Of a DNA stretch of 28,903 bases, positions 6,501 through 14,599 are shown piece after piece (the first letter of the stretch is position 1; each line of letters begins with the position of its first letter). This DNA is from UBA3775 sp964625275. Lineage in GTDB: Bacteria; Bacillota; Clostridia; Lachnospirales; Lachnospiraceae. The stretch covers positions 1 through 28,903 of the forward strand of contig CAZVBH010000022.1 of the NCBI GenBank assembly GCA_964625275.1, written 5' to 3'. The translations under genes and the position numbers were made by a program. A model generated the notes under the pieces. It was not told the DNA's origin and made no database searches. It worked only from the letters and a program-made list of their open reading frames with translations.

Positions 6501-8294
6501 ATGTTACCTTTTTTATCAGTTGGACAGGACGTAATGGATTATGTCAATGACAACGTATTTGGTGTCTGGTTTCTGATAGGCGCCGCATTGGTATTCTGGA
6601 TGCAGGCCGGATTTGCAATGGTTGAGACCGGCTTTACGAGAGCTAAGAATGCCGGTAATATTATAATGAAGAACCTGATGGATTTCTGTATTGGTACAGT
6701 TACTTTCTCGGTTCTCGGTTATGCACTTATGATGTCTGAAGATTATGTAGCAGGCATTATAGGAAAACCAAATTTTGGAATTTTTACAGATTATGATGCT
6801 TTTCTTGCCGGTGGCGGTGCAAGCACATTCGTATTTAACCTTGTATTCTGTGCTACAGCAGCAACAATCGTATCCGGAGCAATGGCTGAACGTACAAAGT
6901 TCTCAGCATATTGTATTTATTCAGGAGTAATTTCACTTATTGTATATCCAATCGAAGCAGGCTGGGTATGGAATAGCCAGGGCTGGTTAGCAGTTAACGG
7001 CTTCCATGATTATGCCGGTTCAGCAGCCATCCATACAGTTGGTGGTGTTGCAGCCTTAGTTGGTGCAATTATTTTAGGACCACGTATTGGAAAATATGTT
7101 AAGGATGAAAAGGGCAAGGTTACAAAAGTAAATGCTATACCTGGTCACTCATTAACACTCGGTGCACTCGGATGCTTCATCCTCTGGTTTGGATGGTACG
7201 GCTTCAACGGTGCAGCAGCAACAAGCATGTCTGAATTAGCTTCTGTATTCGTAACAACAACAGTAGCTCCTGCAGTTGCTACAGTAACATGTATGATTTT
7301 TACATGGATTAAGAATGGTAAGCCAGATGTATCTATGTGTCTTAACGCTTCTCTTGCAGGTCTTGTTGGTATAACAGCAGGCTGTGATGCCTTAGATTGG
7401 ATTGGTGCATGTGTGGTTGGTATCGTTTCAGGTATCTTAGTAGTAGTTGTTGTTGAATTCCTTGACCTCAAGTGTCATGTAGATGATCCTGTTGGTGCTG
7501 TTGGTGTACATATGGCAAACGGTATCTGGGGAACAATCGCAGTTGGTTTACTTGCAACTAAGAATGCTCCTTTAGGTGAGGATGGTCTTATTTATTCAAT
7601 TTTCCACAGTGATTCAAGCGTTGCTGATGGAGCTAAATTCCTCGGAATTCAGGTTCTTGGTATTGCAGTAATCGTTGTTTATACAATAGTTTTAATGATA
7701 ATTACCTTCCAGCTTATTAAGAAGTTCCATGGACTTCGTGCAAGTGCTGAGGAAGAATTAGTAGGTCTTGATAAGACAGAGCATGGTCTTGCAAGTGCGT
7801 ATGCAGATTTCGTACCTTCAATTCCATCAATTCTTACAGACAGAGTATCTGATGATTGTGAACCTGTTACAGGCTCTGCTCCTGTTGCAGAAGCAATTCC
7901 TGTTGCTAAGGTTCCAAGCTTTGTACCTGAGGGTTCAGCTAAGATGACTAAGGTTCAGATTGTTTGTAAGGAGCGTATGCTTGAGCCATTAAAGGATGCA
8001 ATGATGGCAATTGGCATCACCGGTATAACAGTAAGTCATGTACTCGGATGTGGATTACAGAAGGGTAAACCTGAGTATTATCGTGGTGTTGAGGTTTCAC
8101 CATCACTCCTTCCAAAAGTACAGATAGATATAGTAGTTTGTGCAGTTCCTGTTGCAACAGTAATCGAAACAGCAAAGAAGGTTCTTTATACAGGACACAT
8201 TGGAGACGGAAAGATTTTCGTATACGATGTAGAGAATGTAGTTAAAGTAAGAACCGGAGAAGAAGGTTACGACGCATTACAGGATGTTGAATAA
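6501..8294 (+). CDS. amt: Ammonium transporter fused to a PII signal domain
   Basis: GGGAGG precedes the ATG. Residues 1-410 are an Amt/Mep/Rh ammonium channel, starting outside the membrane and containing about 11 membrane helices. FWMQAGFAMVETGFTRAKNA is the family signature; Asp170 and His178 (DYAGSAAIH) and His337 (VGVHMANG) correspond to the conserved aspartate and twin histidines of the pore. After a linker rich in Pro, Val and Ala (about 430-475), residues 478-597 form a complete PII (GlnB/GlnK) domain with the T-loop YYRGVEV, LPKV, and the C-terminal signature HIGDGKIFVYDVENVVKVRTGE. The tyrosine that is uridylylated in enteric PII (Tyr51) is Val532 here, while the Tyr46 equivalent (Tyr527) is kept. 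The fusion would let nitrogen or energy status gate the channel from the cytosol. The two leader terminators suggest attenuation control. Confidence 0.97.
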   Translation: MLPFLSVGQDVMDYVNDNVFGVWFLIGAALVFWMQAGFAMVETGFTRAKNAGNIIMKNLMDFCIGTVTFSVLGYALMMSEDYVAGIIGKPNFGIFTDYDAFLAGGGASTFVFNLVFCATAATIVSGAMAERTKFSAYCIYSGVISLIVYPIEAGWVWNSQGWLAVNGFHDYAGSAAIHTVGGVAALVGAIILGPRIGKYVKDEKGKVTKVNAIPGHSLTLGALGCFILWFGWYGFNGAAATSMSELASVFVTTTVAPAVATVTCMIFTWIKNGKPDVSMCLNASLAGLVGITAGCDALDWIGACVVGIVSGILVVVVVEFLDLKCHVDDPVGAVGVHMANGIWGTIAVGLLATKNAPLGEDGLIYSIFHSDSSVADGAKFLGIQVLGIAVIVVYTIVLMIITFQLIKKFHGLRASAEEELVGLDKTEHGLASAYADFVPSIPSILTDRVSDDCEPVTGSAPVAEAIPVAKVPSFVPEGSAKMTKVQIVCKERMLEPLKDAMMAIGITGITVSHVLGCGLQKGKPEYYRGVEVSPSLLPKVQIDIVVCAVPVATVIETAKKVLYTGHIGDGKIFVYDVENVVKVRTGEEGYDALQDVE

Positions 8295-8321
8295 GCCGAT
8301 AATCCCTATCCCATAAAAAGT

Positions 8322-8352
8322 AAAGGCCGTCTCTTTAAAAGAGGCGGCCTTT
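8322..8352 (+). terminator. Intrinsic terminator after amt
   Basis: AAAGGCCGTCTCTT (8322-8335) pairs with AAGAGGCGGCCTTT (8339-8352). Nearly the same hairpin recurs at 10751-10781 and, inverted, at 14532-14560. Confidence 0.85.
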
Positions 8353-8365
8353 GCATTTTATAACA

Positions 8366-8437
8366 ATTTAACCTTATCTGAAGAGGCTTTAAGGTTATGA
8401 GCAAGTAGCGAAGCGGACCTGGAATATCCGCTTTGAT
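8366..8437 (+). repeat. Dispersed structured repeat, copy B (arms deleted)
   Basis: The outer stem AACCTTA (8370-8376) and TAAGGTT (8390-8396) is kept, but the three inner arms are reduced to 13 bases beginning TCTGAA. The downstream hairpin AAGCGGA (8411-8417)/TCCGCTT (8427-8433) and the tail TTTGAT match copies A and D. It appears to be a deletion derivative of the full element. Confidence 0.8.
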
Positions 8438-8493
8438 GATATACAAACTGATAAAGCATGCTTTATACATGTAGGAAAGCTGTAAATTAAAGC

Positions 8494-8526
8494 ACCATTG
8501 TTTTTGAGGTTAAACAATGGTATACT
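8494..8526 (+). promoter_or_regulatory. Promoter with a dyad filling its spacer
   Basis: TTGTTT (8498-8503) and TATACT (8521-8526) are 17 bases apart. A perfect 10-bp inverted repeat, ACCATTGTTT (8494-8503) and AAACAATGGT (8512-8521), covers the -35 and the spacer, as a repressor operator would. It would drive the zinc-ribbon pair, with a leader of about 135 nt. With the terminator and copy B, it accounts for the gap 8295-8667. Confidence 0.5.
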
Positions 8527-8667
8527 TCTGAAGCTGAATTTATGATATACCAAAAGTATCTTATCCCAATTAACAGAATCATTAGGGATGAGTGATGGGT
8601 ATATGCCATATTGGGGATGGAAAAATTTCCTATAACACGAAAAAGTTTCATTAAGGAGTACAAAGCA

Positions 8668-9828
8668 ATGGATGAGTGTATGAAAAACTTAAGTGAATTG
8701 TCAATTGAGGAACTGGAAACCTTGATTGCTGTGGCACAACAAGTTGTTCAGGAAAAGCGTGAAGAAGCAAAACGTCAGGCGGAGCTTGAGAGACAACGTC
8801 AAGAAGAGCTTGAGAGACAACGTCAAGAAGAGCTTGAAAGACAACGCCAGGCAGAGCTTGAAAGACAACGTCAAGAAGAACTTGAAAGACAACGCCAGGC
8901 GGAGCTTGAAAGACAGCGTCAGGAACAGGAACGCTTGGAGGCAGAAAGAAGAAGGCAGGAAGAAATTTCTGCATTGCTGAAAAGATTAAATGAATTGCAG
9001 AGCGAGACTTATAGCAACGAACCATCAGCGACACAGGAGGTTCAAGAGGAATATATTAGCCAAAGCACTTCAACAAGTGAAGCTATAAGTCCAGATGAAT
9101 CAGCATATAGTGAGGAAGATATTAGCCAAAGCACTTCAACAATTGAAGCTGACAGTTCGGATGAATCAGTATATAGCATGGTAACATGCCCAAAATGTCA
9201 TCAGCTGCTGCCATCGGACAGCCGTTTCTGTTTCAAGTGTGGAAATAAAATGGATATTACAAGTCAGGCTACAAAACAAAATGAGGCATTTAAAAACAAT
9301 ATTCCGCCTACAAATAATGGTAATCAGACAATACCGGGCACAAAACAAAATGAGGCACCTAAAACCAATGTTCCACCTACGAACAATGACAATCAGACAA
9401 CACAGTCACAGCAAGCTGAACCTTCAAAGCCAATTGTATATATGAATGGCAGCTTAAAAAAATGGGACACGCTTCCTGATGAGATGGATGAGATGGATTG
9501 GAGAGAAATTTTCCTTCACAAGCCAAAAAGACTCGCTAATTCGCATCTGAAAATTACGACAAAGAGAATTTTGATTTCACATGAAGCTATGATGGTAGCC
9601 AGTGCAAGAAGTGGTTTGTTGATGCAGGCTATTACAAGTGGTCATGAGCATGGAAAGCCTTGGGCAATGATTCCATTGGCAAGCACCAAGTCATTTAAAC
9701 AGAGTGATAAAAATACGATTATCCTTGATATAGGGGAGACTGTTGAATTTTCACTTTCCAGGGGTAAAAAATATACAAGTGAAGTCTATGAAACACTGAA
9801 AAGAATTATGCCGGACAAGGCTCTATAA
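8668..9828 (+). CDS. Zinc-ribbon protein with charged helical repeats and PH-like C-terminus
   Basis: I choose ATG 8668 because AAGGAG (8653-8658) is nine bases upstream; the frame is open back to 8611 but has no ribosome site there. The protein has 386 residues. Domains in order: a helical N-terminus; six perfect-register octapeptides ELERQRQ(E/A) at residues 39-86 that should form a long charged helix or coiled coil; two copies of a 22-residue Ser/Glu-rich unit (each containing ISQSTST); a zinc ribbon CxxC...CxxC at about residues 174-194; two copies of a 23-residue TKQNEA...PPTNN linker; and a C-terminal domain (about 265-386) that resembles bacterial PH/GRAM-like domains. No membrane helix. 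It lies 26 nt upstream of another zinc-ribbon gene, so the two are probably co-transcribed and may act together. The biochemical role is unknown. Confidence 0.85.
   Translation: MDECMKNLSELSIEELETLIAVAQQVVQEKREEAKRQAELERQRQEELERQRQEELERQRQAELERQRQEELERQRQAELERQRQEQERLEAERRRQEEISALLKRLNELQSETYSNEPSATQEVQEEYISQSTSTSEAISPDESAYSEEDISQSTSTIEADSSDESVYSMVTCPKCHQLLPSDSRFCFKCGNKMDITSQATKQNEAFKNNIPPTNNGNQTIPGTKQNEAPKTNVPPTNNDNQTTQSQQAEPSKPIVYMNGSLKKWDTLPDEMDEMDWREIFLHKPKRLANSHLKITTKRILISHEAMMVASARSGLLMQAITSGHEHGKPWAMIPLASTKSFKQSDKNTIILDIGETVEFSLSRGKKYTSEVYETLKRIMPDKAL
8782..8925 (+). repeat. 24-bp tandem repeat, six units, inside the zinc-ribbon gene
   Basis: Units start at 8782, 8806, 8830, 8854, 8878 and 8902. 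Units 1 and 2 are identical and the others differ at a few third positions, with a Glu/Ala alternation at the last codon. The 24-base length keeps the frame, so copy number can change without breaking the gene. Confidence 0.95.
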
Positions 9829-9854
9829 TTAACAAATAAAAGAGGAGTATCATA

Positions 9855-10691
9855 ATGTTTTGTCGATATTGTGGAGCGGAGATCCCTGAAATTGCGACAT
9901 TTTGCAGTTATTGCGGTGCAAAACAAGAAATAACTGCTGAATCAGGCAGTGCCAATACAGCTCAAAGCAGTGCTAATAAAAATAATAGTGCCAATACAGC
10001 TCAAAGCAGTGCTAATAAAAATAATAGTACTAATAAGGCACAAAATAGTACTGGGACAAATTATTACAGTAATAATACCACTAGTTACAGTACACAACAG
10101 GCAGCAGGACAAAAAAGACCGGTTAAGCCTGATGATTTGCAGGCCTTTAAGAAGTTCATTACACCTTATATTTCACGCAACATTTTCATTGTATTATGTA
10201 TAGTGACAATTGCTTATTTATATGTATTACCTGATTTCGCCATAATCTTAATATGCTTTACCCTTCCTTTTGGAATTGCGTGGACATGTGGGGCAAACCG
10301 CGTAAGTAGCCTCATATCATCATTACATGCAAATGGTACATATGAACAGGTGCTTAGCGAATTTATTGCCTCATCGTCAATATTGGGCGACAGGGTGCGC
10401 TATAGCGAAAATTATGTGTTTGGAAAAGGTACCGGGCGACTCTTCAATTATAATGAAATTGGATGGGTTTACCGTTATCAGCTTAATTACTTATTATTTA
10501 CAATTTGGTCAACCGCCAAGCTTGGTGATAATAAGGGAAAAATTGTAACCTTATGCAGGTTAAAGCGAGGTATAAGATCTGGAAGCGAAGAAATAACTAA
10601 GTTAGCCACAGTTATTACCCAAAAAAATCCTAATGTACTGTTAGGCTATGGAGAAGCAGCCAGGAATGAATACAAAAGAAAGACACATTAA
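9855..10691 (+). CDS. Zinc-ribbon membrane protein, 278 residues
   Basis: AGAGGAG lies before the ATG. The N-terminus is a zinc ribbon (CRYCGAEIP...CSYCGAK, residues 3-23) of the kind found at the start of many Firmicutes membrane proteins. It is followed by a low-complexity Asn/Ser/Ala linker with two exact copies of ANTAQSSANKNNS (residues 33-58), then about two membrane helices at residues 110-145. The C-terminal soluble part (about 150-278) has the strand pattern YVFGKGTGRLFNYNEIGWVY, which may be a PH-like domain. It follows the other zinc-ribbon gene after 26 nt, and the two share a zinc ribbon, a repeat linker and a likely PH-like end. Function unknown; a membrane scaffold or stress-sensing role is only a guess. 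Confidence 0.85.
   Translation: MFCRYCGAEIPEIATFCSYCGAKQEITAESGSANTAQSSANKNNSANTAQSSANKNNSTNKAQNSTGTNYYSNNTTSYSTQQAAGQKRPVKPDDLQAFKKFITPYISRNIFIVLCIVTIAYLYVLPDFAIILICFTLPFGIAWTCGANRVSSLISSLHANGTYEQVLSEFIASSSILGDRVRYSENYVFGKGTGRLFNYNEIGWVYRYQLNYLLFTIWSTAKLGDNKGKIVTLCRLKRGIRSGSEEITKLATVITQKNPNVLLGYGEAARNEYKRKTH
9951..10028 (+). repeat. Perfect 39-bp tandem duplication in the linker
   Basis: Two identical 39-base units (9951-9989 and 9990-10028) encode the Asn/Ser-rich linker; a diverged partial unit follows. Perfect identity points to recent expansion or slippage. Confidence 0.95.
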
Positions 10692-10750
10692 TTATAAATC
10701 ATAGTGATTAGAAACTAAGCTATAACAGTTTGTTGTGAAAGACAAATTTA

Positions 10751-10781
10751 AAAGGCCGTCTCTTCAAAAGAGGCGGCCTTT
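10751..10781. terminator. Bidirectional intrinsic terminator
   Basis: AAAGGCCGTCTCTT and AAGAGGCGGCCTTT enclose a CAA loop, with T on the plus side and A on the other. It lies between convergent genes (zinc-ribbon gene on plus, transporter on minus). The 29-base core is the exact reverse complement of the hairpin at 14532-14560. Confidence 0.85.
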
Positions 10782-10805
10782 TTATAGTTAATTTAAAAAT
10801 TCACT

Positions 10806-12203
10806 TTAGAATAAAACACTACCATATCTTACAATAAGCATTATAGTTGCAATTGCAAGAGTAATGAGTGTTGCAGGGGCTGCGACTTTACAGTACTTAC
10901 CCCAGCCGATTGGATGTCCTTCTTTAGCGGCAATTGATGTACCGACTACATTAGCTGAAGCACCAATTGGGGTTCCGTTTCCACCAATATCTGTACCAAT
11001 TGCAAGTGTCCAAGCAAGTACAGGAAGAAGCTGTGCTGCAGAAACTGTTGTTGCTGTTTCTGCAAGTCTTTTGATTACAGGAACCATGGTTGCAGCAAAT
11101 GGAATATTGTCAACGAATGCTGATGCAATTGCTGAAACCCAGAGAATAATGATTACCATTACTACGAGATTTCCACCTGAAATCTTTTCAATGAAGTTTG
11201 CAATAACTTCAAGCACTCCGGTCTGCTCAAGGCCACCAACGACTACGAAAAGACCAATAAAGAATACAAGTGTCTTCCAGTCAAGCTTTTTAAGAATTTC
11301 AACTGTTTTCTGTGGCGACTCAATAATAAGTGAAGCAAGAACTGATAAAACAGCTGCTATAACACCTATTGTTGCTACAGAAAGTCCTGTTTGAGCATGA
11401 GTTACAAGAAGAACAACTGCAATTGCAAAAATTCCACAACTTACACCAAAATAAACCTTATTTTCGATGAATGAATTTGGATCAGGATAGTTAATATCCT
11501 TTGGTCTTGCTGCTTCGCTGGCTGCAAGTTCCTTACGGAAAACAAGATAGAAATATATAACAAGAATTATTCCTGCTACAAGTGCAATAAGACCTGTATT
11601 TCCAAGGAAATCAAAGAAAGTATATCCAAGGGATGTTCCTATAATAATGTTTGGTGGATCTCCTGACATGGTTGATGAGCCACCAAGATTACTCATGAAA
11701 ATTTCCGCCAAAATAAGCGGTACGGGATCAAAGTGTAACTGTTTTGCAAGAGATACTGAAACTGCTGCAAGGAAAAGTATAACTGTAATACTGTCAATAA
11801 ACATTGATAATACTGCTGACATAATCATAAATGTTACAAACAGTGGTGCTATTCTGAATTTAACAAGCTTTGCGAGCTTCATGCAGAGCCATCCGAAAAA
11901 GCCTGCATCACCAAGGCCCTCTACCATTATCATCATACCCGCAATAAATATAATGGTTGCCCAGTTAATTCCTGAAGATGATTCCTCTGCATTGTGTCCG
12001 GGAATCCAGAAAGCTTTTGTAAAGATGCTTTCTACATTAAGTGTTTCCATGATAGCTTCGCTGCTTCGCATGATAATTCCAAAAACCACAACAAGTACTA
12101 ACAAAGCACCGATGCAGGCAGGAATGTATCTGTCTATTTTGCCCTGAATGATTACTATGAACATTGCAAGGAAAATTATAAGAGCTACAATTGTTGCTGC
12201 CAT
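10806..12203 (-). CDS. ArsB/NhaD-type ion transporter
   Basis: AAGGAGG lies seven bases before the start on the minus strand. The 465-residue protein is almost wholly hydrophobic, with about 11-12 membrane helices. Two motifs mark the ion transporter superfamily that contains ArsB, NhaD and citrate carriers: SNLGGSSTMSGDPPNIIIG near residue 170 and DIGGNGTPIGASANVVG near 410. These are the paired re-entrant loop motifs that bind the ion or substrate. The acidic DSIT and DNIPF segments on the preceding helices are also typical. The substrate cannot be read from sequence; sodium/proton exchange or a carboxylate or oxyanion are the options. No arsR or arsenate reductase gene is nearby, which argues against an arsenic operon. 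It stands alone between a terminator and its own promoter. Confidence 0.92.
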   Translation of the reverse strand: MAATIVALIIFLAMFIVIIQGKIDRYIPACIGALLVLVVVFGIIMRSSEAIMETLNVESIFTKAFWIPGHNAEESSSGINWATIIFIAGMMIMVEGLGDAGFFGWLCMKLAKLVKFRIAPLFVTFMIMSAVLSMFIDSITVILFLAAVSVSLAKQLHFDPVPLILAEIFMSNLGGSSTMSGDPPNIIIGTSLGYTFFDFLGNTGLIALVAGIILVIYFYLVFRKELAASEAARPKDINYPDPNSFIENKVYFGVSCGIFAIAVVLLVTHAQTGLSVATIGVIAAVLSVLASLIIESPQKTVEILKKLDWKTLVFFIGLFVVVGGLEQTGVLEVIANFIEKISGGNLVVMVIIILWVSAIASAFVDNIPFAATMVPVIKRLAETATTVSAAQLLPVLAWTLAIGTDIGGNGTPIGASANVVGTSIAAKEGHPIGWGKYCKVAAPATLITLAIATIMLIVRYGSVLF

Positions 12204-12246
12204 CGTAATTTCCTCCTTCTTTTAAGTTGCATTGTACAACCAAGTA

Positions 12247-12275
12247 ATTTTATGATAATTTTCGTCAAATTTCAA
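12247..12275 (-). promoter_or_regulatory. Promoter of the ion transporter
   Basis: On the minus strand TTGAAA (12270-12275) and TAAAAT (12247-12252) are 17 bases apart. A TTGTACAA palindrome (12232-12239) lies just downstream, near the start of transcription. Confidence 0.5.
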
Positions 12276-12327
12276 TTGCAGTCTCCAAAATAATTTTCAC
12301 AAAAAATCAAACCTTTTAAGACAACTC

Positions 12328-12349
12328 TTTTGTGCACTTTTGCACGAAA
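12328..12349. promoter_or_regulatory. Inverted repeat in the divergent intergenic region
   Basis: GTGCA-cttt-TGCAC (12332-12345), with TTT and AAA further out, lies upstream of the transporter promoter. It may be an operator. No T-run directly follows it on either strand, so it is not a good terminator. I see nothing else clear in 12350-12530. Confidence 0.3.
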
Positions 12350-12538
12350 ACAACATCTGTCTGATTATGTGTCTTATTTTCGGATAAATTAGGTCTTTTA
12401 TAAAGGGTGAGACTTAATAAAAGTTACAAAAAAATTATTCCTTTTGGCTTGTATTTTTGTTAAAGGCTAAATCCTTTTGCCTCTTGACTTATTGAAAGAA
12501 ATATGAAATTATAAGGTTGAAAAAGATAGTTGGATTGG

Positions 12539-12593
12539 TCTCTTATTTTTCCTTTGATAAGAGAAGGTTTTACCACTGAAATCAGACAGTGGT
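12539..12593 (+). promoter_or_regulatory. Two leader hairpins ahead of the ParB-like/BMP gene
   Basis: TCTCTTAT (12539-12546) pairs with ATAAGAGA (12557-12564), and ACCACTG (12572-12578) pairs with CAGTGGT (12587-12593), followed by TCTTTTA. The second could be a weak terminator or could control access to the ribosome site 12 nt downstream. A possible promoter upstream (TTGACT 12484, TATAAG 12510) has a 20-base spacer, longer than optimal. No known riboswitch core recognised. Confidence 0.35.
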
Positions 12594-12614
12594 TCTTTTA
12601 AAATGGAGAGTAAA

Positions 12615-14525
12615 ATGAGTATTGAAGATTATAAGACTGCCTTAAAAATGGGTGAAAGAGAAAAATCTGCATGTTTGTCAAAAAATGAAGATCCTTATCT
12701 TCCAATTCTTGACGACCTGACAGAAAATGTCAGTATTACAGCGAGACCAAAGCTTGGTCTTGTGACCATACCTGTTGATCAGATTGTGGGAACGGTTAAT
12801 GCTAATCGTTCAAATTCCTTTACAAGGAGTTTTTTGCCATTACTTGGAACAGAGAGTGAATTTGCTTCAAAATGGAGTCATCTTTATGACAGTTTGATTG
12901 CTGAAGGCTTGCGTGAGCCTATTATTGCCTTTGAATATATGAACAAATTCTATGTTTCAGAAGGCAATAAAAGGGTTTCTGTTTCAAAATATATGGATAC
13001 ATATGAAATTGAAGCAAATGTAACAAGACTTGTTCCCGCAAGAGATGATTCAGAAGAAAATAAGATATACTATGAGTTCCTGGACTTTTATGAAAAGACA
13101 GGAGGAATTAATTATATCTATTTTACCAAAACAGGCTCTTTTGAAAAATTGTTCAAATTGATTGCCGGCGAAGCTGATACTTGGGATGATGATATGAGAA
13201 TGGATGTACGTTCTCTTTTCACCAAATTCAAGAAAGAGTATGAAGCTAAAAATGAGGAAAAATATCCTCTTTCTGTGAGCGATGCTTTTCTACTCTATGT
13301 AAATATATTTGGTTTTAATGATATAAAAAACAATACAATCGGAATGGTAAAATCTGATATTGAAAAGCTTCGAAGTGAGTTTATGCGAAATGCTCAGGAG
13401 CATACAACAGTTATTTCAACCCATCCGGTTCAGGCGAAATCAAATATTTTTATGAGCTCACTCAATATGCTTCGAGCACCTAAGAAGTTAAAAATAGCTT
13501 TCGTATATTTGGGAAATATTGAAAATTCAGCCTGGGTTTATGCTCATGAATTCGGACGACACTATGTAGAAGATGAAGTTTTTCCTAATCAGGTAGAAAC
13601 TGAAGCATTTTTTGATGTATCAGTTGATTTAATTGAAGAAACACTTGAGGAGCTTTGCCACAATGATTATGATATGATTTTTGCAACATCTCCTCAGCAT
13701 AATGCTGCATGTGCAAAGGTTGCAATTCTTCATCCGGAGGTTAAGATACTTAACTGTTCCTTGAACGCTTCTACAAAAAATGTAAGAACTTATTATCTTC
13801 GTACATATGAATCTAAATTTTTAATGGGAATTATTGCGGGTGCAATGACTTCAAATAACCGTATTTCATATGTAGCAGATTATCCTGTATATGGAAGCAT
13901 TACTTCAATTAATGCCTTCGCACTTGGAGCAAAAATGGTTAATCCTCATGCTCAGATTTATCTTTCATGGACCTCGGTTAAAAATTCAAATCCTGAGGAT
14001 GATATCTGGAACAATGAGTGTGATATTGTAAGTAATCTTGATTGGTCTTCACCGAAGAATCTCACAAAGAAGTTTGGTGTGTATATTAGTGGTGATACAC
14101 CAATTAATTTAGCTGCGCCTCTTTGGGATTGGGGCAAGCTGTATGCTGCAATAATTAAAAGCGTAATGAAGGGTTCTTGGAAAATTGAAGAATCCTCAAA
14201 GATAACTCAGTCAATTGGTTACTGGTGGGGACTTTCAAGTGGAGCTGTCGATATTGTAACTACTGACAGAATACCTTATTATACCCTTAATCTAGTCAAG
14301 TATTTAAAAGAAAGAATTAAAGTTTCTGATTTTAAACCATTTTTTGGTAAACTTGAATTTCAAAATAATATTGTTGTGGATGCCGGAGACGGTCTTACAA
14401 TGGAAGAACTTGTAAGCATGGATAAGCTGCTTGAAAATATTCATGGATTTGTACCCGGTGTTGAAGATGTAAAGGATGAAACTGTTGAACTGACAATGGT
14501 TCAGGGTGTCAAAGAAAATAATTAA
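12615..14525 (+). CDS. Cytosolic ParB-like domain fused to BMP-type nucleoside-binding domain
   Basis: ATG 12615 is favoured over ATG 12603 because GGAG (12605-12608) lies six bases before it, while the earlier ATG has no ribosome site. The product has about 637 residues. The N-terminal part resembles a ParB/Srx-like domain: VTIPVDQIVGTV, then a region around LREPIIAFEYMNKFYVSEGNKRVSV, where the GNKR step matches the GERR-like motif of that fold. From about residue 290, LKIAFVYLGNIENSAWVYAH begins a Basic Membrane Protein (PnrA/Med-like) ligand-binding domain of the type that binds purine nucleosides in ABC importers. There is no signal peptide or lipobox, so unlike importer receptors it should stay in the cytosol. 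No ABC ATPase or permease gene is adjacent. A ligand-sensing regulator is a reasonable inference. Confidence 0.85.
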   Translation: MSIEDYKTALKMGEREKSACLSKNEDPYLPILDDLTENVSITARPKLGLVTIPVDQIVGTVNANRSNSFTRSFLPLLGTESEFASKWSHLYDSLIAEGLREPIIAFEYMNKFYVSEGNKRVSVSKYMDTYEIEANVTRLVPARDDSEENKIYYEFLDFYEKTGGINYIYFTKTGSFEKLFKLIAGEADTWDDDMRMDVRSLFTKFKKEYEAKNEEKYPLSVSDAFLLYVNIFGFNDIKNNTIGMVKSDIEKLRSEFMRNAQEHTTVISTHPVQAKSNIFMSSLNMLRAPKKLKIAFVYLGNIENSAWVYAHEFGRHYVEDEVFPNQVETEAFFDVSVDLIEETLEELCHNDYDMIFATSPQHNAACAKVAILHPEVKILNCSLNASTKNVRTYYLRTYESKFLMGIIAGAMTSNNRISYVADYPVYGSITSINAFALGAKMVNPHAQIYLSWTSVKNSNPEDDIWNNECDIVSNLDWSSPKNLTKKFGVYISGDTPINLAAPLWDWGKLYAAIIKSVMKGSWKIEESSKITQSIGYWWGLSSGAVDIVTTDRIPYYTLNLVKYLKERIKVSDFKPFFGKLEFQNNIVVDAGDGLTMEELVSMDKLLENIHGFVPGVEDVKDETVELTMVQGVKENN

Positions 14526-14531
14526 AATGCA

Positions 14532-14560
14532 AAGGCCGCCTCTTTTGAAGAGACGGCCTT
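14532..14560. terminator. Bidirectional intrinsic terminator
   Basis: The hairpin AAGGCCGCCTCTT/AAGAGACGGCCTT sits between convergent genes. Its 29 bases are the exact reverse complement of 10752-10780. Confidence 0.85.
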
Positions 14561-14599
14561 CATTGTTTTGAGTGTGTCAATAGGTTATACCGGTTCTAC

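Noticed and set aside
8701..9034. Overlapping open frames on both strands across the octapeptide repeat.
   Set aside because: They are by-products of the 24-bp tandem repeat, with no ribosome sites; the plus-strand zinc-ribbon gene explains the region.
10864..12147. Open frames on the plus strand within the transporter gene.
   Set aside because: The minus-strand frame encodes a full ArsB/NhaD-type transporter with start site and terminator; the others are mirror frames.
10806..12203. An arsenic resistance operon.
   Set aside because: The transporter is of the wider ArsB/NhaD class and no arsR, arsC or arsA gene is nearby.
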